This document shows positions 57,414-64,000 of a DNA stretch of 64,000 bases, in pieces. Location: positions 1-64,000 of the forward strand of contig NZ_JAAIKB010000003.1 in NCBI RefSeq assembly GCF_011040385.1, in the 5' to 3' direction. Source of the DNA: Falsiroseomonas algicola. Its GTDB lineage: Bacteria; Pseudomonadota; Alphaproteobacteria; Acetobacterales; Acetobacteraceae. Below the pieces are notes generated by a model. That model worked only from the letters and a program-made list of their open reading frames with translations. It ran no database searches and was not told where the DNA came from. Every line of letters starts with the position of its first letter. Within the stretch, counting starts at the first letter, position 1. A program made the translations under genes and the position numbers.

Positions 57414-58262
57414 TCACTCCGCCGGAGGCGGGCTTTCCGGCATGTCGCGGAGGAAGCGGTAGCGCCCATGGCCCTTGATCGCCGCCAGGTCGTGCGGCGA
57501 GAGCGGCGGCACGGCGAGCGGCATGACGGAGGCCTCGGCGCCGGCGAAATCCACCACCACCGCGCCGACGGCCGGGCGCCCGCCATGGTCCCCGCTGCCG
57601 AGGAAGGCCAGCGCGGGCAGCCAGAGGTGGCGGATGCCATCCACCACCCGGTCACGCTCCGCATGCAGGTGGCCGCTGATGACCAGGCCCACGCGATGCC
57701 GGCGGAGCAGCGCCAGCAGCGCGGCGCGGGGCCCGGGGGTGATGCAGGACGCGGTGGCGGTCGCCTCCTCCTCATCCTCGATGAAGAGCGGCTTGTGCAG
57801 CACCAGCGCGACGCGGCGGTGGGAGGAGGCGATGAGGCGCCCCTCCAGCCAGTCCCACTGCTCCCTCTCCCGGTCGAGGCCGGAGCCGAAGAGCTGGGCG
57901 TTGAGGCCGATCAGCCGCCAGGCGCCGGCATCGAGGGCGAAGCGGTCCGTGCCGAAGCGGGCATCCCAGCGATCCAGCCGGGCGTCATTCACCAGCTGCG
58001 CCGGGTCCTGGCCCGGCGGCTCGTCGCCGACATCGTGGTTGCCGGGCAGCGCCAGCACGGGGGTGCGGAGCTTCGCCAGCGCCGCCTTGGCGAAATCCAT
58101 CTCCGCATCGCTGTCCGGGCCGTTGATGCAGAGGTCGCCGTTGACGACCACGGCCTCCGCCCCCGCCGCATCGGCGGCGTCGCGGGCCAGGCGGAAATTC
58201 TCCCAGAAGAAGCCATGGGTGGGCGAGAGGTGGAGGTCGGAGAGGAAGACGATCTTGCTCAT
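57414..58262 (-). CDS. Calcineurin-like metallophosphoesterase
   Basis: This 282-aa protein has the full set of metal-binding motifs: DLHLS at the start, VVNGDLC, LALPGNHDVGD, VLHKPLF and SGHLHAERD. These bind two metals for hydrolysis of phosphodiesters or similar bonds. The ATG at 58262 has TGAGGA 5 nt upstream and starts with the first beta strand. It ends the pair with the ABC binding-protein gene, 8 nt downstream of that gene's stop on the same strand. Substrate unknown; cyclic nucleotides, UDP-diacylglucosamine-like and DNA phosphodiesterases share the fold. Confidence 0.9.
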   Translation of the reverse strand: MSKIVFLSDLHLSPTHGFFWENFRLARDAADAAGAEAVVVNGDLCINGPDSDAEMDFAKAALAKLRTPVLALPGNHDVGDEPPGQDPAQLVNDARLDRWDARFGTDRFALDAGAWRLIGLNAQLFGSGLDREREQWDWLEGRLIASSHRRVALVLHKPLFIEDEEEATATASCITPGPRAALLALLRRHRVGLVISGHLHAERDRVVDGIRHLWLPALAFLGSGDHGGRPAVGAVVVDFAGAEASVMPLAVPPLSPHDLAAIKGHGRYRFLRDMPESPPPAE

Positions 58263-58270
58263 GGTGGTCC

Positions 58271-59821
58271 TCAGGCGAAGGAGAGGGCGGAGGCGCGGAA
58301 GTCCATGAAGTAGAGCGGCGGGTGGCTCCATCGGATGGACCGGCGCTTCGCGAGGTATTCGCGGACGGGATAGAGGATCAGGGCGGGGGCCTCGGCCTCG
58401 AACTCATCCATCAAGGCGAGGAAGAGGCGGCGTCGCTCGGCGGGATCGGTCGCGACGCGCAGCGCATCGACGATCTCGTTGAAGCGGACGGGCTGCCAGA
58501 AGCCGGCCTGCTGCATCGAGTATTCGCGGGAGAGATGGACGGCAAGGCCGCCGCCCAGCGGGTCCGGGAAGCGGAAGGCGATGGAGGTGGGGCGGATATC
58601 GGCGCCGGGCTGGGTGATGAGGGAGAGGTTCTCCCGCGTCTCCAGCTTCGTGTTGATGCCGACCGCCAGCCACATCTGCTGGATCACCTGCACGGCCTGG
58701 AGCATCTGCAGGTAGTAGCCGGGCGCGATGCGGATGATCAGTTCCTCGCCGCGGTAGCCGGCTTCGCGCAGCAGGCGGCGGGAGAGGTCCGGGTCGAAGG
58801 CGAAGCCGCGGCGGTTGGCGTCGTAGAGGTCCCCGAAGGCCGGAATCTGGAGCGCGCGCATCGGCTTGAAGGCAGGGCCCCAGAGGCTGCGGCCGAGGCT
58901 TTCCGTGTCCACCGCGTGGTTGAGGGCACGGCGCACCCGCGCATCCCGCAGGAAGGGGCGCCGGGTGTCGTAGTAGAGGATATGGGCGAAATCGAGCGCG
59001 ACATCGACGCCCTCGATCGTCGGGTTGCGGTCCAGCCCCTCGATCTGCTCGGGCAGGAGGTTGGTGACCAGGTCGTAGTCGCCCGCGCGCAGGCCCGCGA
59101 GGCGGGAGGAGGCTTCCGGGACGACGGTGAAGGTGACCTGGCGGGCCGGCGGGCGGCCGCCCCAGTATTCGTCATGCGCATCGAGCACCACGCGCTGGTC
59201 ACGCTGGAAGCTGGCGACGCGGTAGGGGCCGGTGCCGATGGGCTTCGCGCGCATCCCCTGCAGGCCGCTTTCCGCATAGGACGCCGCGCTGTGGATCCAG
59301 CCGCCATAGGCGGCCAGGCGCTGGGGCATGACGGCATCGGGGGTCTTGGTGCGGAAGACGACGCGGTGCGGGCCATCGGCATCGACGCCGGCGAGGTGGC
59401 CGAAATTCACGCGGCCCTCGAAGGTCTGGACCGTCGGGCCCCACATCCGCTCCGCCGAGAAGGTGGAAAGGACATCGGCGCTGGTCATCAGCCCGCCATC
59501 ATGCAGGCGGGCATCGGGGCGGAGCGTCGCGACCCAGGTGAGGGGATCGCGGCTCTCCAGGCTGGTCGCCAGGAAGGGTGTCAGGCGCTGGCCGCCGTCG
59601 CGGGCCTCCGCCGCGAAGTCCCGGCGCCAGAGCGTGTCGAAGACATTGCCGGTGACGCGCAGCCCGACATTGGAGATGGCTTCCAGCGGTTCCAGCGTCG
59701 GCGGCAGGGCCTGGACGGCGACGCGCAGCACGGGGCGTGTATCGGTCTGCGCGCCGGCGACGCGCGGCAGCAAGGCGGGCAGGGCGAGCGACGCCCCGAG
59801 GATCGCGCGGCGGGTGGGCAT
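58271..59821 (-). CDS. ABC transporter peptide-type substrate-binding protein (SBP family 5)
   Basis: This 516-aa secreted protein has a signal peptide (MPTRRAILGASLALPALLPR, cleavage near GAQ) and the family 5 motifs: ERMWGPTVQTFEGRVNFGHL, IGTGPYRVASFQRDQRVVL, YYDTRRPFLRDARVRRAL. AAGGAGG precedes the ATG at 59821 by 5 nt; an upstream ATG at 59836 is possible. It binds oligopeptides, nickel or similar compounds, but the permease and ATPase genes are not in this window next to it. It lies 8 nt before the metallophosphoesterase gene and is divergent from dapF. Confidence 0.9.
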   Translation of the reverse strand: MPTRRAILGASLALPALLPRVAGAQTDTRPVLRVAVQALPPTLEPLEAISNVGLRVTGNVFDTLWRRDFAAEARDGGQRLTPFLATSLESRDPLTWVATLRPDARLHDGGLMTSADVLSTFSAERMWGPTVQTFEGRVNFGHLAGVDADGPHRVVFRTKTPDAVMPQRLAAYGGWIHSAASYAESGLQGMRAKPIGTGPYRVASFQRDQRVVLDAHDEYWGGRPPARQVTFTVVPEASSRLAGLRAGDYDLVTNLLPEQIEGLDRNPTIEGVDVALDFAHILYYDTRRPFLRDARVRRALNHAVDTESLGRSLWGPAFKPMRALQIPAFGDLYDANRRGFAFDPDLSRRLLREAGYRGEELIIRIAPGYYLQMLQAVQVIQQMWLAVGINTKLETRENLSLITQPGADIRPTSIAFRFPDPLGGGLAVHLSREYSMQQAGFWQPVRFNEIVDALRVATDPAERRRLFLALMDEFEAEAPALILYPVREYLAKRRSIRWSHPPLYFMDFRASALSFA

Positions 59822-59941
59822 GGCGGCCTCCTTCATCGCGGCCGCTTGTAGGGGGCGCGGGAGACAGGCCGATGACGGGACGCGGTCTGGTGGATGACGG
59901 CGCGGAGGGCCCGGGTTCCAACAGGGGTGGGGGCGCTCTAT

Positions 59942-60784
59942 ATGCCGAACGTGATGATCCCCTTCCGCAAGATGCATGGCCTGGGCAACGACTTTGTCGT
60001 GCTGGATGGGCGTGCCGCCGACCTCGGGCTGACGCCGCGCCAGGCCGCGGGGATCGCGGACCGGCATTTCGGCATCGGCTGCGACCAGTTCATCGTCATG
60101 GAGCCCGCGCCGGCGGGCTCGGACGTCTTCATGCGCATCCGCAACCCCGATGGGTCGGAGGCCGGCGCCTGCGGCAATGCCACGCGCTGCATCGCCTCCC
60201 TCGTCGCGGAGGAGCTGGGGAAGGACCGGGTTGTGGTGCGCACCATCGCGGGGGAGTTGCCGGTGGAGCGCCTGCCGGGCGGGCTCTGGCGGGCGGATAT
60301 GGGGCCGGCCAGGCTCGGCTGGCGGGACGTGCCGCTGCGCGAGGCCTGCGACACGCTGCATGTGCCGCTCTCGCTCGGCCCGGTCGGCGATCCGGCGGCG
60401 TGCTCCATGGGCAACCCGCACGCGACCTTCTTCGTGGACGACCTGGACGCCATTCCCGTGCGGGAGATCGGGCCCCGGCTGGAGACGCACCCGATCTTCC
60501 CGGACCGCGCCAATATCGGCTTCGCGCAGGTCACCTCGCCCGACCATATCCGGCTGGTGATCTGGGAGAGGGGCGCGGGGCTGACGCTGGCCTGCGGCTC
60601 CGGCGCCTGCGCCACCATCGTCAACGCCCATCGCCGCGGCCTGACCGGCCGGCGCGCGACCATCACCATGCCGGGCGGCGACCTGGTGATGGAATGGCGG
60701 GAGGGCGACGGCCACGTGCTGATGACCGGCCCCGTCGCCACCAGCTTCACGGGCCAACTGGACCCCGCGGCCTTCGGCGCATGA
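59942..60784 (+). CDS. dapF: Diaminopimelate epimerase
   Basis: This 280-aa enzyme has the two catalytic cysteines of the family: C77 in EAGACGNATRC and C218 in TLACGSGACAT. It converts LL- to meso-diaminopimelate in lysine and peptidoglycan synthesis, in the cytoplasm. ATG at 59942 has GGGGG 8 nt upstream; ATG at 59954 (MIPFRKMHGLGND) is an alternative closer to the usual N-terminus. It overlaps the next gene by 4 nt (60781-60784), a pairing with a methylthiotransferase gene seen in many alphaproteobacteria. Confidence 0.95.
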   Translation: MPNVMIPFRKMHGLGNDFVVLDGRAADLGLTPRQAAGIADRHFGIGCDQFIVMEPAPAGSDVFMRIRNPDGSEAGACGNATRCIASLVAEELGKDRVVVRTIAGELPVERLPGGLWRADMGPARLGWRDVPLREACDTLHVPLSLGPVGDPAACSMGNPHATFFVDDLDAIPVREIGPRLETHPIFPDRANIGFAQVTSPDHIRLVIWERGAGLTLACGSGACATIVNAHRRGLTGRRATITMPGGDLVMEWREGDGHVLMTGPVATSFTGQLDPAAFGA

Positions 60785-62016
60785 TGCCGGAGGTCCTGAC
60801 CTTCGGCTGCCGTCTCAACGCCTTCGAATCCGCGGCCATGCGGGGGTTGGCGGCGGCGGCGGGCCACGGGGCGGGGACCGTGCTGGTCAATACCTGCGCC
60901 GTGACGGCGGAGGCCGAGGCGCAGGCGCGCCAGGCGATCCGCCGCGTGGCGCGCGAACGCCCGGACGCCCGCATCATCGTCACCGGCTGCGCGGCGCAGA
61001 TCGCGCCCGATAGCTGGGCGGCGCTGCCGGGCGTGGCGCGGGTGATCGGCAATGGGGAGAAGCTGAAGCCCGAGGCCTGGGCCGCGCCCGCCGGCCCCGT
61101 GCCCGCCATCGATCCCGCGCCGCTGGCCCCGCCGCTCGTCACGGAATTCGCGGGGCGCGCGCGGGCGATGCTGCAGGTGCAGCAGGGCTGCGACCATCGC
61201 TGCACCTTCTGCGTCATCCCCCAGGGGCGGGGCCCCTCGCGCTCCGTGCCCCTCGGCCAGCTGGTGGACCAGGCGCGGGCGCTGGTGGAGGCGGGGTACC
61301 GGGAGGTGGTGCTGACCGGCGTCGATATCGCGAGCTACGGGCCCGATCTGCCGGGGCGGCCGACGCTCGGCCAGGCGGTGCGGCGGCTGCTGGCGCTGGT
61401 GCCGGAATTGCCGCGGCTGCGGCTTTCCTCGATCGATCCGGCGGCGCTGGACGACGACCTCTGGCGGCTGCTGGCGGAGGAGCCTCGGCTGATGCCGCAT
61501 CTCCATCTCTCGCTCCAGCATGGGGACGACCTGATCCTGAAGCGCATGAGGCGCCGGCATTCCCGGGCGGAGGCGGTCGCCCTGGCGCGGCGGGCGCGCG
61601 ACCTGCGGCCGGATATCGCGCTCGGCGCCGACCTGATCGCGGGTTTTCCCACGGAGACTGCCGACCACTTCGCCCGCATGCTGGCGCTGGTGGAGGAGGC
61701 GGGGCTGAGCTTCCTGCACGTCTTCCCCTATTCCGAACGCCCGGGCACGCCGGCCGCGCGGATGCCGCAGGTGCCGGTACCGGTCCGGCGGGAACGCGCG
61801 GCGCGGCTGCGGGAGGCCGGGCGCCAGGCGGCGCGGCGCTTTCATGCGTCACGCCTCGGCGCGGAGGAACGCGTGCTGTTCGAGGCCTCCGGCCGCGGGC
61901 ATTCCGAGCATTTCGCGCCGGTGCGGCTGGCGGAGGGGCGCGGCGAGGCCGGCGAACTGCGCCGGCTCCGCGTCGTTGGCGTGGACGACCAGGGCCTGAT
62001 CGCGGAGGCGGCGTAG
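60781..62016 (+). CDS. mtaB: tRNA t6A37 methylthiotransferase, MtaB family
   Basis: This 411-aa radical SAM enzyme has the N-terminal methylthiotransferase cluster cysteines C10, C39 and C70 (TFGCRLN, NTCAV, VTGCAAQ) and the radical SAM cluster C137, C141 and C144 (CDHRCTFC). SLQHGDD and HVFPYSERPGT are also typical. It adds a methylthio group to t6A37 of certain tRNAs. The MtaB subgroup is favoured over MiaB by the short N-terminus and the HVFPYSxRPGT pattern. It overlaps dapF by 4 nt and lies 5 nt before ftsY. Confidence 0.93.
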   Translation: MMPEVLTFGCRLNAFESAAMRGLAAAAGHGAGTVLVNTCAVTAEAEAQARQAIRRVARERPDARIIVTGCAAQIAPDSWAALPGVARVIGNGEKLKPEAWAAPAGPVPAIDPAPLAPPLVTEFAGRARAMLQVQQGCDHRCTFCVIPQGRGPSRSVPLGQLVDQARALVEAGYREVVLTGVDIASYGPDLPGRPTLGQAVRRLLALVPELPRLRLSSIDPAALDDDLWRLLAEEPRLMPHLHLSLQHGDDLILKRMRRRHSRAEAVALARRARDLRPDIALGADLIAGFPTETADHFARMLALVEEAGLSFLHVFPYSERPGTPAARMPQVPVPVRRERAARLREAGRQAARRFHASRLGAEERVLFEASGRGHSEHFAPVRLAEGRGEAGELRRLRVVGVDDQGLIAEAA

Positions 62017-62021
62017 CATCC

Positions 62022-63311
62022 ATGGCACTCAAGGGCCTCTGGGACCGGATCCGCGGCAGGGAACCGGCGCCCGCCCCCACCCCGGAACAACCCGGTCATC
62101 CGCCGCAGCTCTATCCGCCGGGCAATGCCGTGCCGAATCAGGCGCCGGTGCTGCCGGTGCCAACCGTGCCGCCCGCCGCCGGGACGGCGCCGGATTTCGA
62201 GGCTCGGCTGCCTGTCCAGCCAGCGCCGGTGGCGACGCCGGAGACACCGCCTCCGCCGGCCACCGATGACGCTGCCGCGCTGCGTGAAGCGCTGGCGCGC
62301 AGCGTGCCGGAAACGCCGCCGGAGCCTCCGCCCGCGCCTGAGGCGGAGCCGGAGCCCGCACCCCTGGCCACCGAGCCGCAGGAGGAAGCGAAGGTCGGCT
62401 GGTTCTCGCGCCTCAAGGCCGGGCTTTCCCGCTCCACCGCGCGGCTGACCGATGCCATCACCACCGTCTTCCGCAAGCGCCGCCTGGATGACGAGGCGCT
62501 GGAGGAGCTGGAGGAGACGCTGATTGCGGCCGACCTTGGCGTGGCCGCGGCGCGGCGCATCGTGGAGGGCTTCCGCAAGACGCGCTTCGGCAAGGAAGTG
62601 ACGGATGAGGAGGTGAAGGCCGCGCTGGCGGAAGCGATCGCGGAGATCCTGGCGCCCGTCGCGCAGCCGCTGGCGATCGATCGCGGCCATGCGCCGCATG
62701 TCGTGCTGATGGTGGGCGTGAACGGCACGGGCAAGACGACGACCATCGCCAAGCTCGGCCAGCAATATCGCGACCAGGGGCTGAAGGTGATGTTCGCCGC
62801 CGGCGACACCTTCCGCGCCGCCGCCGTCGAGCAGCTGCAGATCTGGGGGGAGCGCACGGGCTGCGCCGTGGTGGCGCCGGCGAAGCAGGGGGCGGATGCC
62901 GCGGGCCTCGCGCATGACGCGCTGGCGCGGGCGAAGGCCGAGGGGATGGATGTGCTGCTGGTGGATACCGCCGGGCGGCTGCACAACAAGTCGGCGCTGA
63001 TGGAGGAGCTGCGGAAGATCATCCGCGTCATGCGCAAGCTCGACCCGACGGCGCCGCATTCCGTGCTGCTGACGCTGGATGCCACCACCGGGCAGAACGC
63101 GCTGCAGCAGGTGCGCATCTTCAAGGAGATGGTGGAGGTCTCGGGCCTGGCGGTCACCAAGCTGGATGGCAGCGCCAAGGGCGGCGTGGTGGTGGCGCTG
63201 GCGCAGGAGATCGGGCTGCCGGTGCATATGGTCGGCGTGGGCGAGAAGGCGGCTGATCTGCGGCCCTTCACCGCGCGGGATTTCGCGCGCGGGTTGGTGG
63301 GGCTGGGGTGA
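62022..63311 (+). CDS. ftsY: Signal recognition particle receptor FtsY
   Basis: This 429-aa GTPase has a proline- and glutamate-rich A domain (about 1-125), the N domain (helical, about 130-215) and the G domain. GVNGTGKTTTIAKLG at about 232-246 is the P-loop, DTAGRLHNK the G3 region and TKLDGSAKGG the G4 region. It docks signal-recognition particle complexes at the membrane. The A domain is not the acidic type of E. coli but mostly Pro/Ala/Glu, as in other alphaproteobacteria. ATG at 62022 lies 5 nt after the methylthiotransferase stop. Confidence 0.96.
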   Translation: MALKGLWDRIRGREPAPAPTPEQPGHPPQLYPPGNAVPNQAPVLPVPTVPPAAGTAPDFEARLPVQPAPVATPETPPPPATDDAAALREALARSVPETPPEPPPAPEAEPEPAPLATEPQEEAKVGWFSRLKAGLSRSTARLTDAITTVFRKRRLDDEALEELEETLIAADLGVAAARRIVEGFRKTRFGKEVTDEEVKAALAEAIAEILAPVAQPLAIDRGHAPHVVLMVGVNGTGKTTTIAKLGQQYRDQGLKVMFAAGDTFRAAAVEQLQIWGERTGCAVVAPAKQGADAAGLAHDALARAKAEGMDVLLVDTAGRLHNKSALMEELRKIIRVMRKLDPTAPHSVLLTLDATTGQNALQQVRIFKEMVEVSGLAVTKLDGSAKGGVVVALAQEIGLPVHMVGVGEKAADLRPFTARDFARGLVGLG

Positions 63312-63383
63312 TTGCACGCGGCGGTTCGGCCGCGGCGCGCCGCGGCGTCCCCGAAATCGTGTCTCGCGTATCATTTCGATCCT

Positions 63384-63421
63384 CAAGTGATCGTGATGAT
63401 GGCGACATGTCTCATCACTTG
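63384..63421. repeat. 8-bp inverted repeat upstream of the secreted-protein gene
   Basis: CAAGTGAT at 63384-63391 and its exact reverse complement ATCACTTG at 63414-63421 are separated by 22 bp. They lie in an A+T-richer patch between ftsY and the last gene, about 80-115 nt before its start. A regulator site or the ftsY transcript end are both possible. Confidence 0.4.
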
Positions 63422-63500
63422 TTGATCATTCTCCAGCGCGCGAAGCAGGGCGAGACATTCGCGCTCGACGCGAAGATTGTCGCCAGGGGATCGCCGTCTC

Positions 63501-64000
63501 ATGTCTCGATGCTCGCTGTCACGCGTGGCGCGTCTCGCCTTCGTTCTCGGCGCCCTGGTGATGGGCGGGGTGCCGGCGGCGCGGGCGCAGACCGGTAATC
63601 CGTTGCATGACCAGCTGGCCGGCATGGAAGACGCGACGCGGCGGGCGGAGGTCTTCCGCTTCATCACGGGCAGCGGTGCGGGATGCCAGGCGATCCTCGC
63701 CATCGCCTTTTCCGGCTTCGATGGGGGCCGGACCGCCTATTGGGACAGCCGCTGCCGGGAAGGGACGATGTACCGCATGGCCCTGCCGCCGCAGCGCAAT
63801 GCGCGGCCGCGGCTTGCGGTCTGTGGCGCCTCGACGGGCGGGATCGAATCCGGGCCGTGCTTCCAGCCGATCGGCACGGCGCAGGCCGTGGTGGCGGCGG
63901 GGGATGGGCGGGGCGTGGCCTCCGGCCCCTCCGCCGCGCCGCCGCCGGGCAGCCGCTTCGGTGCGATCTACGCGACCGATGCGCCCATGGCGGCCTGGGG
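63501..64000 (+). CDS. Secreted protein of unknown function, 3' end outside the window
   Basis: The frame from ATG at 63501 is open to the window end (166 codons). It starts with a signal peptide (MSRCSLSRVARLAFVLGALV, cleavage after ARA near residue 29). The mature part has four cysteines, in GAGCQ, DSRCREG, AVCGAS and GPCFQ, consistent with two disulfides in the periplasm, followed by a Gly/Ala/Pro-rich linker. AGGGGA lies about 10 nt upstream of the ATG. I recognise no family. The C-terminal part is not visible. Confidence 0.75.
   Translation, partial: MSRCSLSRVARLAFVLGALVMGGVPAARAQTGNPLHDQLAGMEDATRRAEVFRFITGSGAGCQAILAIAFSGFDGGRTAYWDSRCREGTMYRMALPPQRNARPRLAVCGASTGGIESGPCFQPIGTAQAVVAAGDGRGVASGPSAAPPPGSRFGAIYATDAPMAAW

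Noticed and set aside
63308-63598. 96-residue frame overlapping the end of ftsY
   Set aside because: It overlaps the signal-peptide gene at 63501 in another frame and has no features. The secreted-protein frame is better supported by its RBS and signal peptide.

Overview
The window is about 64 kb of very GC-rich bacterial chromosome, densely packed, with long runs of genes joined by 4-nt stop/start overlaps. The gene families point to an aerobic alphaproteobacterium, most plausibly an Acetobacteraceae/Roseomonas-like organism. The pointers are a fused MnhA-MnhB antiporter subunit, orphan Bug/TctC binding proteins, TRAP transporter genes, a fused indolepyruvate oxidoreductase and an initiator tRNA with an A-U pair in its anticodon stem. 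The taxonomic call is inference. No phage, insertion sequence or CRISPR array was seen.

Layout. 1-115: 3' part of an initiator tRNA and its terminator. 166-6705 (minus): an Mrp-type Na+/H+ antiporter operon led by a PTS EIIA-like protein. 7251-19007 (plus): one nearly unbroken run of 12 genes for formate oxidation (70-aa protein, FdhA, FdhB, NrfD-like subunit, 106-aa protein, FNT channel) followed by a caa3-type oxidase (CtaG, CoxB with fused cytochrome c, fused subunits I+III, small membrane protein, cytochrome c, DUF1622). 18964-29895 (minus): two-component system, DASS transporter and a complete alternative complex III (ActABCDEF), convergent with the oxidase run. Together these form a chain from formate to quinone to cytochrome c to O2.

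30438-36748: a 26-aa membrane peptide, an Lrp regulator divergent from a fused indolepyruvate:ferredoxin oxidoreductase, and the start of a catabolic module. In that module (34870-41617, minus) a three-subunit molybdenum hydroxylase is followed by a TRAP transporter, with a divergent TetR regulator. 42398-43711: tRNA-Ser(GGA) and an atypical adenosine-deaminase-family enzyme. 43823-50041: two Bug receptors, LepA, an MFS transporter, a VOC protein and a RidA protein.

50054-56119: a YqjI-like PadR metal regulator with GATATATC operators and a DUF2218 partner, then pheT, pheS, an unknown gene with atypical codon use, rplT, rpmI and a 69-aa protein. 56285-64000: ATP-grasp ligase, metallophosphoesterase, peptide-type ABC binding protein, dapF, an MtaB-like tRNA methylthiotransferase, ftsY and a truncated secreted protein.

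The most unusual points are a subunit I of the oxidase that lacks the K-pathway lysine and the D-pathway asparagine pair, an NtrC-type regulator that lacks the GAFTGA loop, a three-copy 8-bp inverted-repeat array before the formate dehydrogenase run, and an unknown gene placed directly after the rplT terminator and coupled to pheST.
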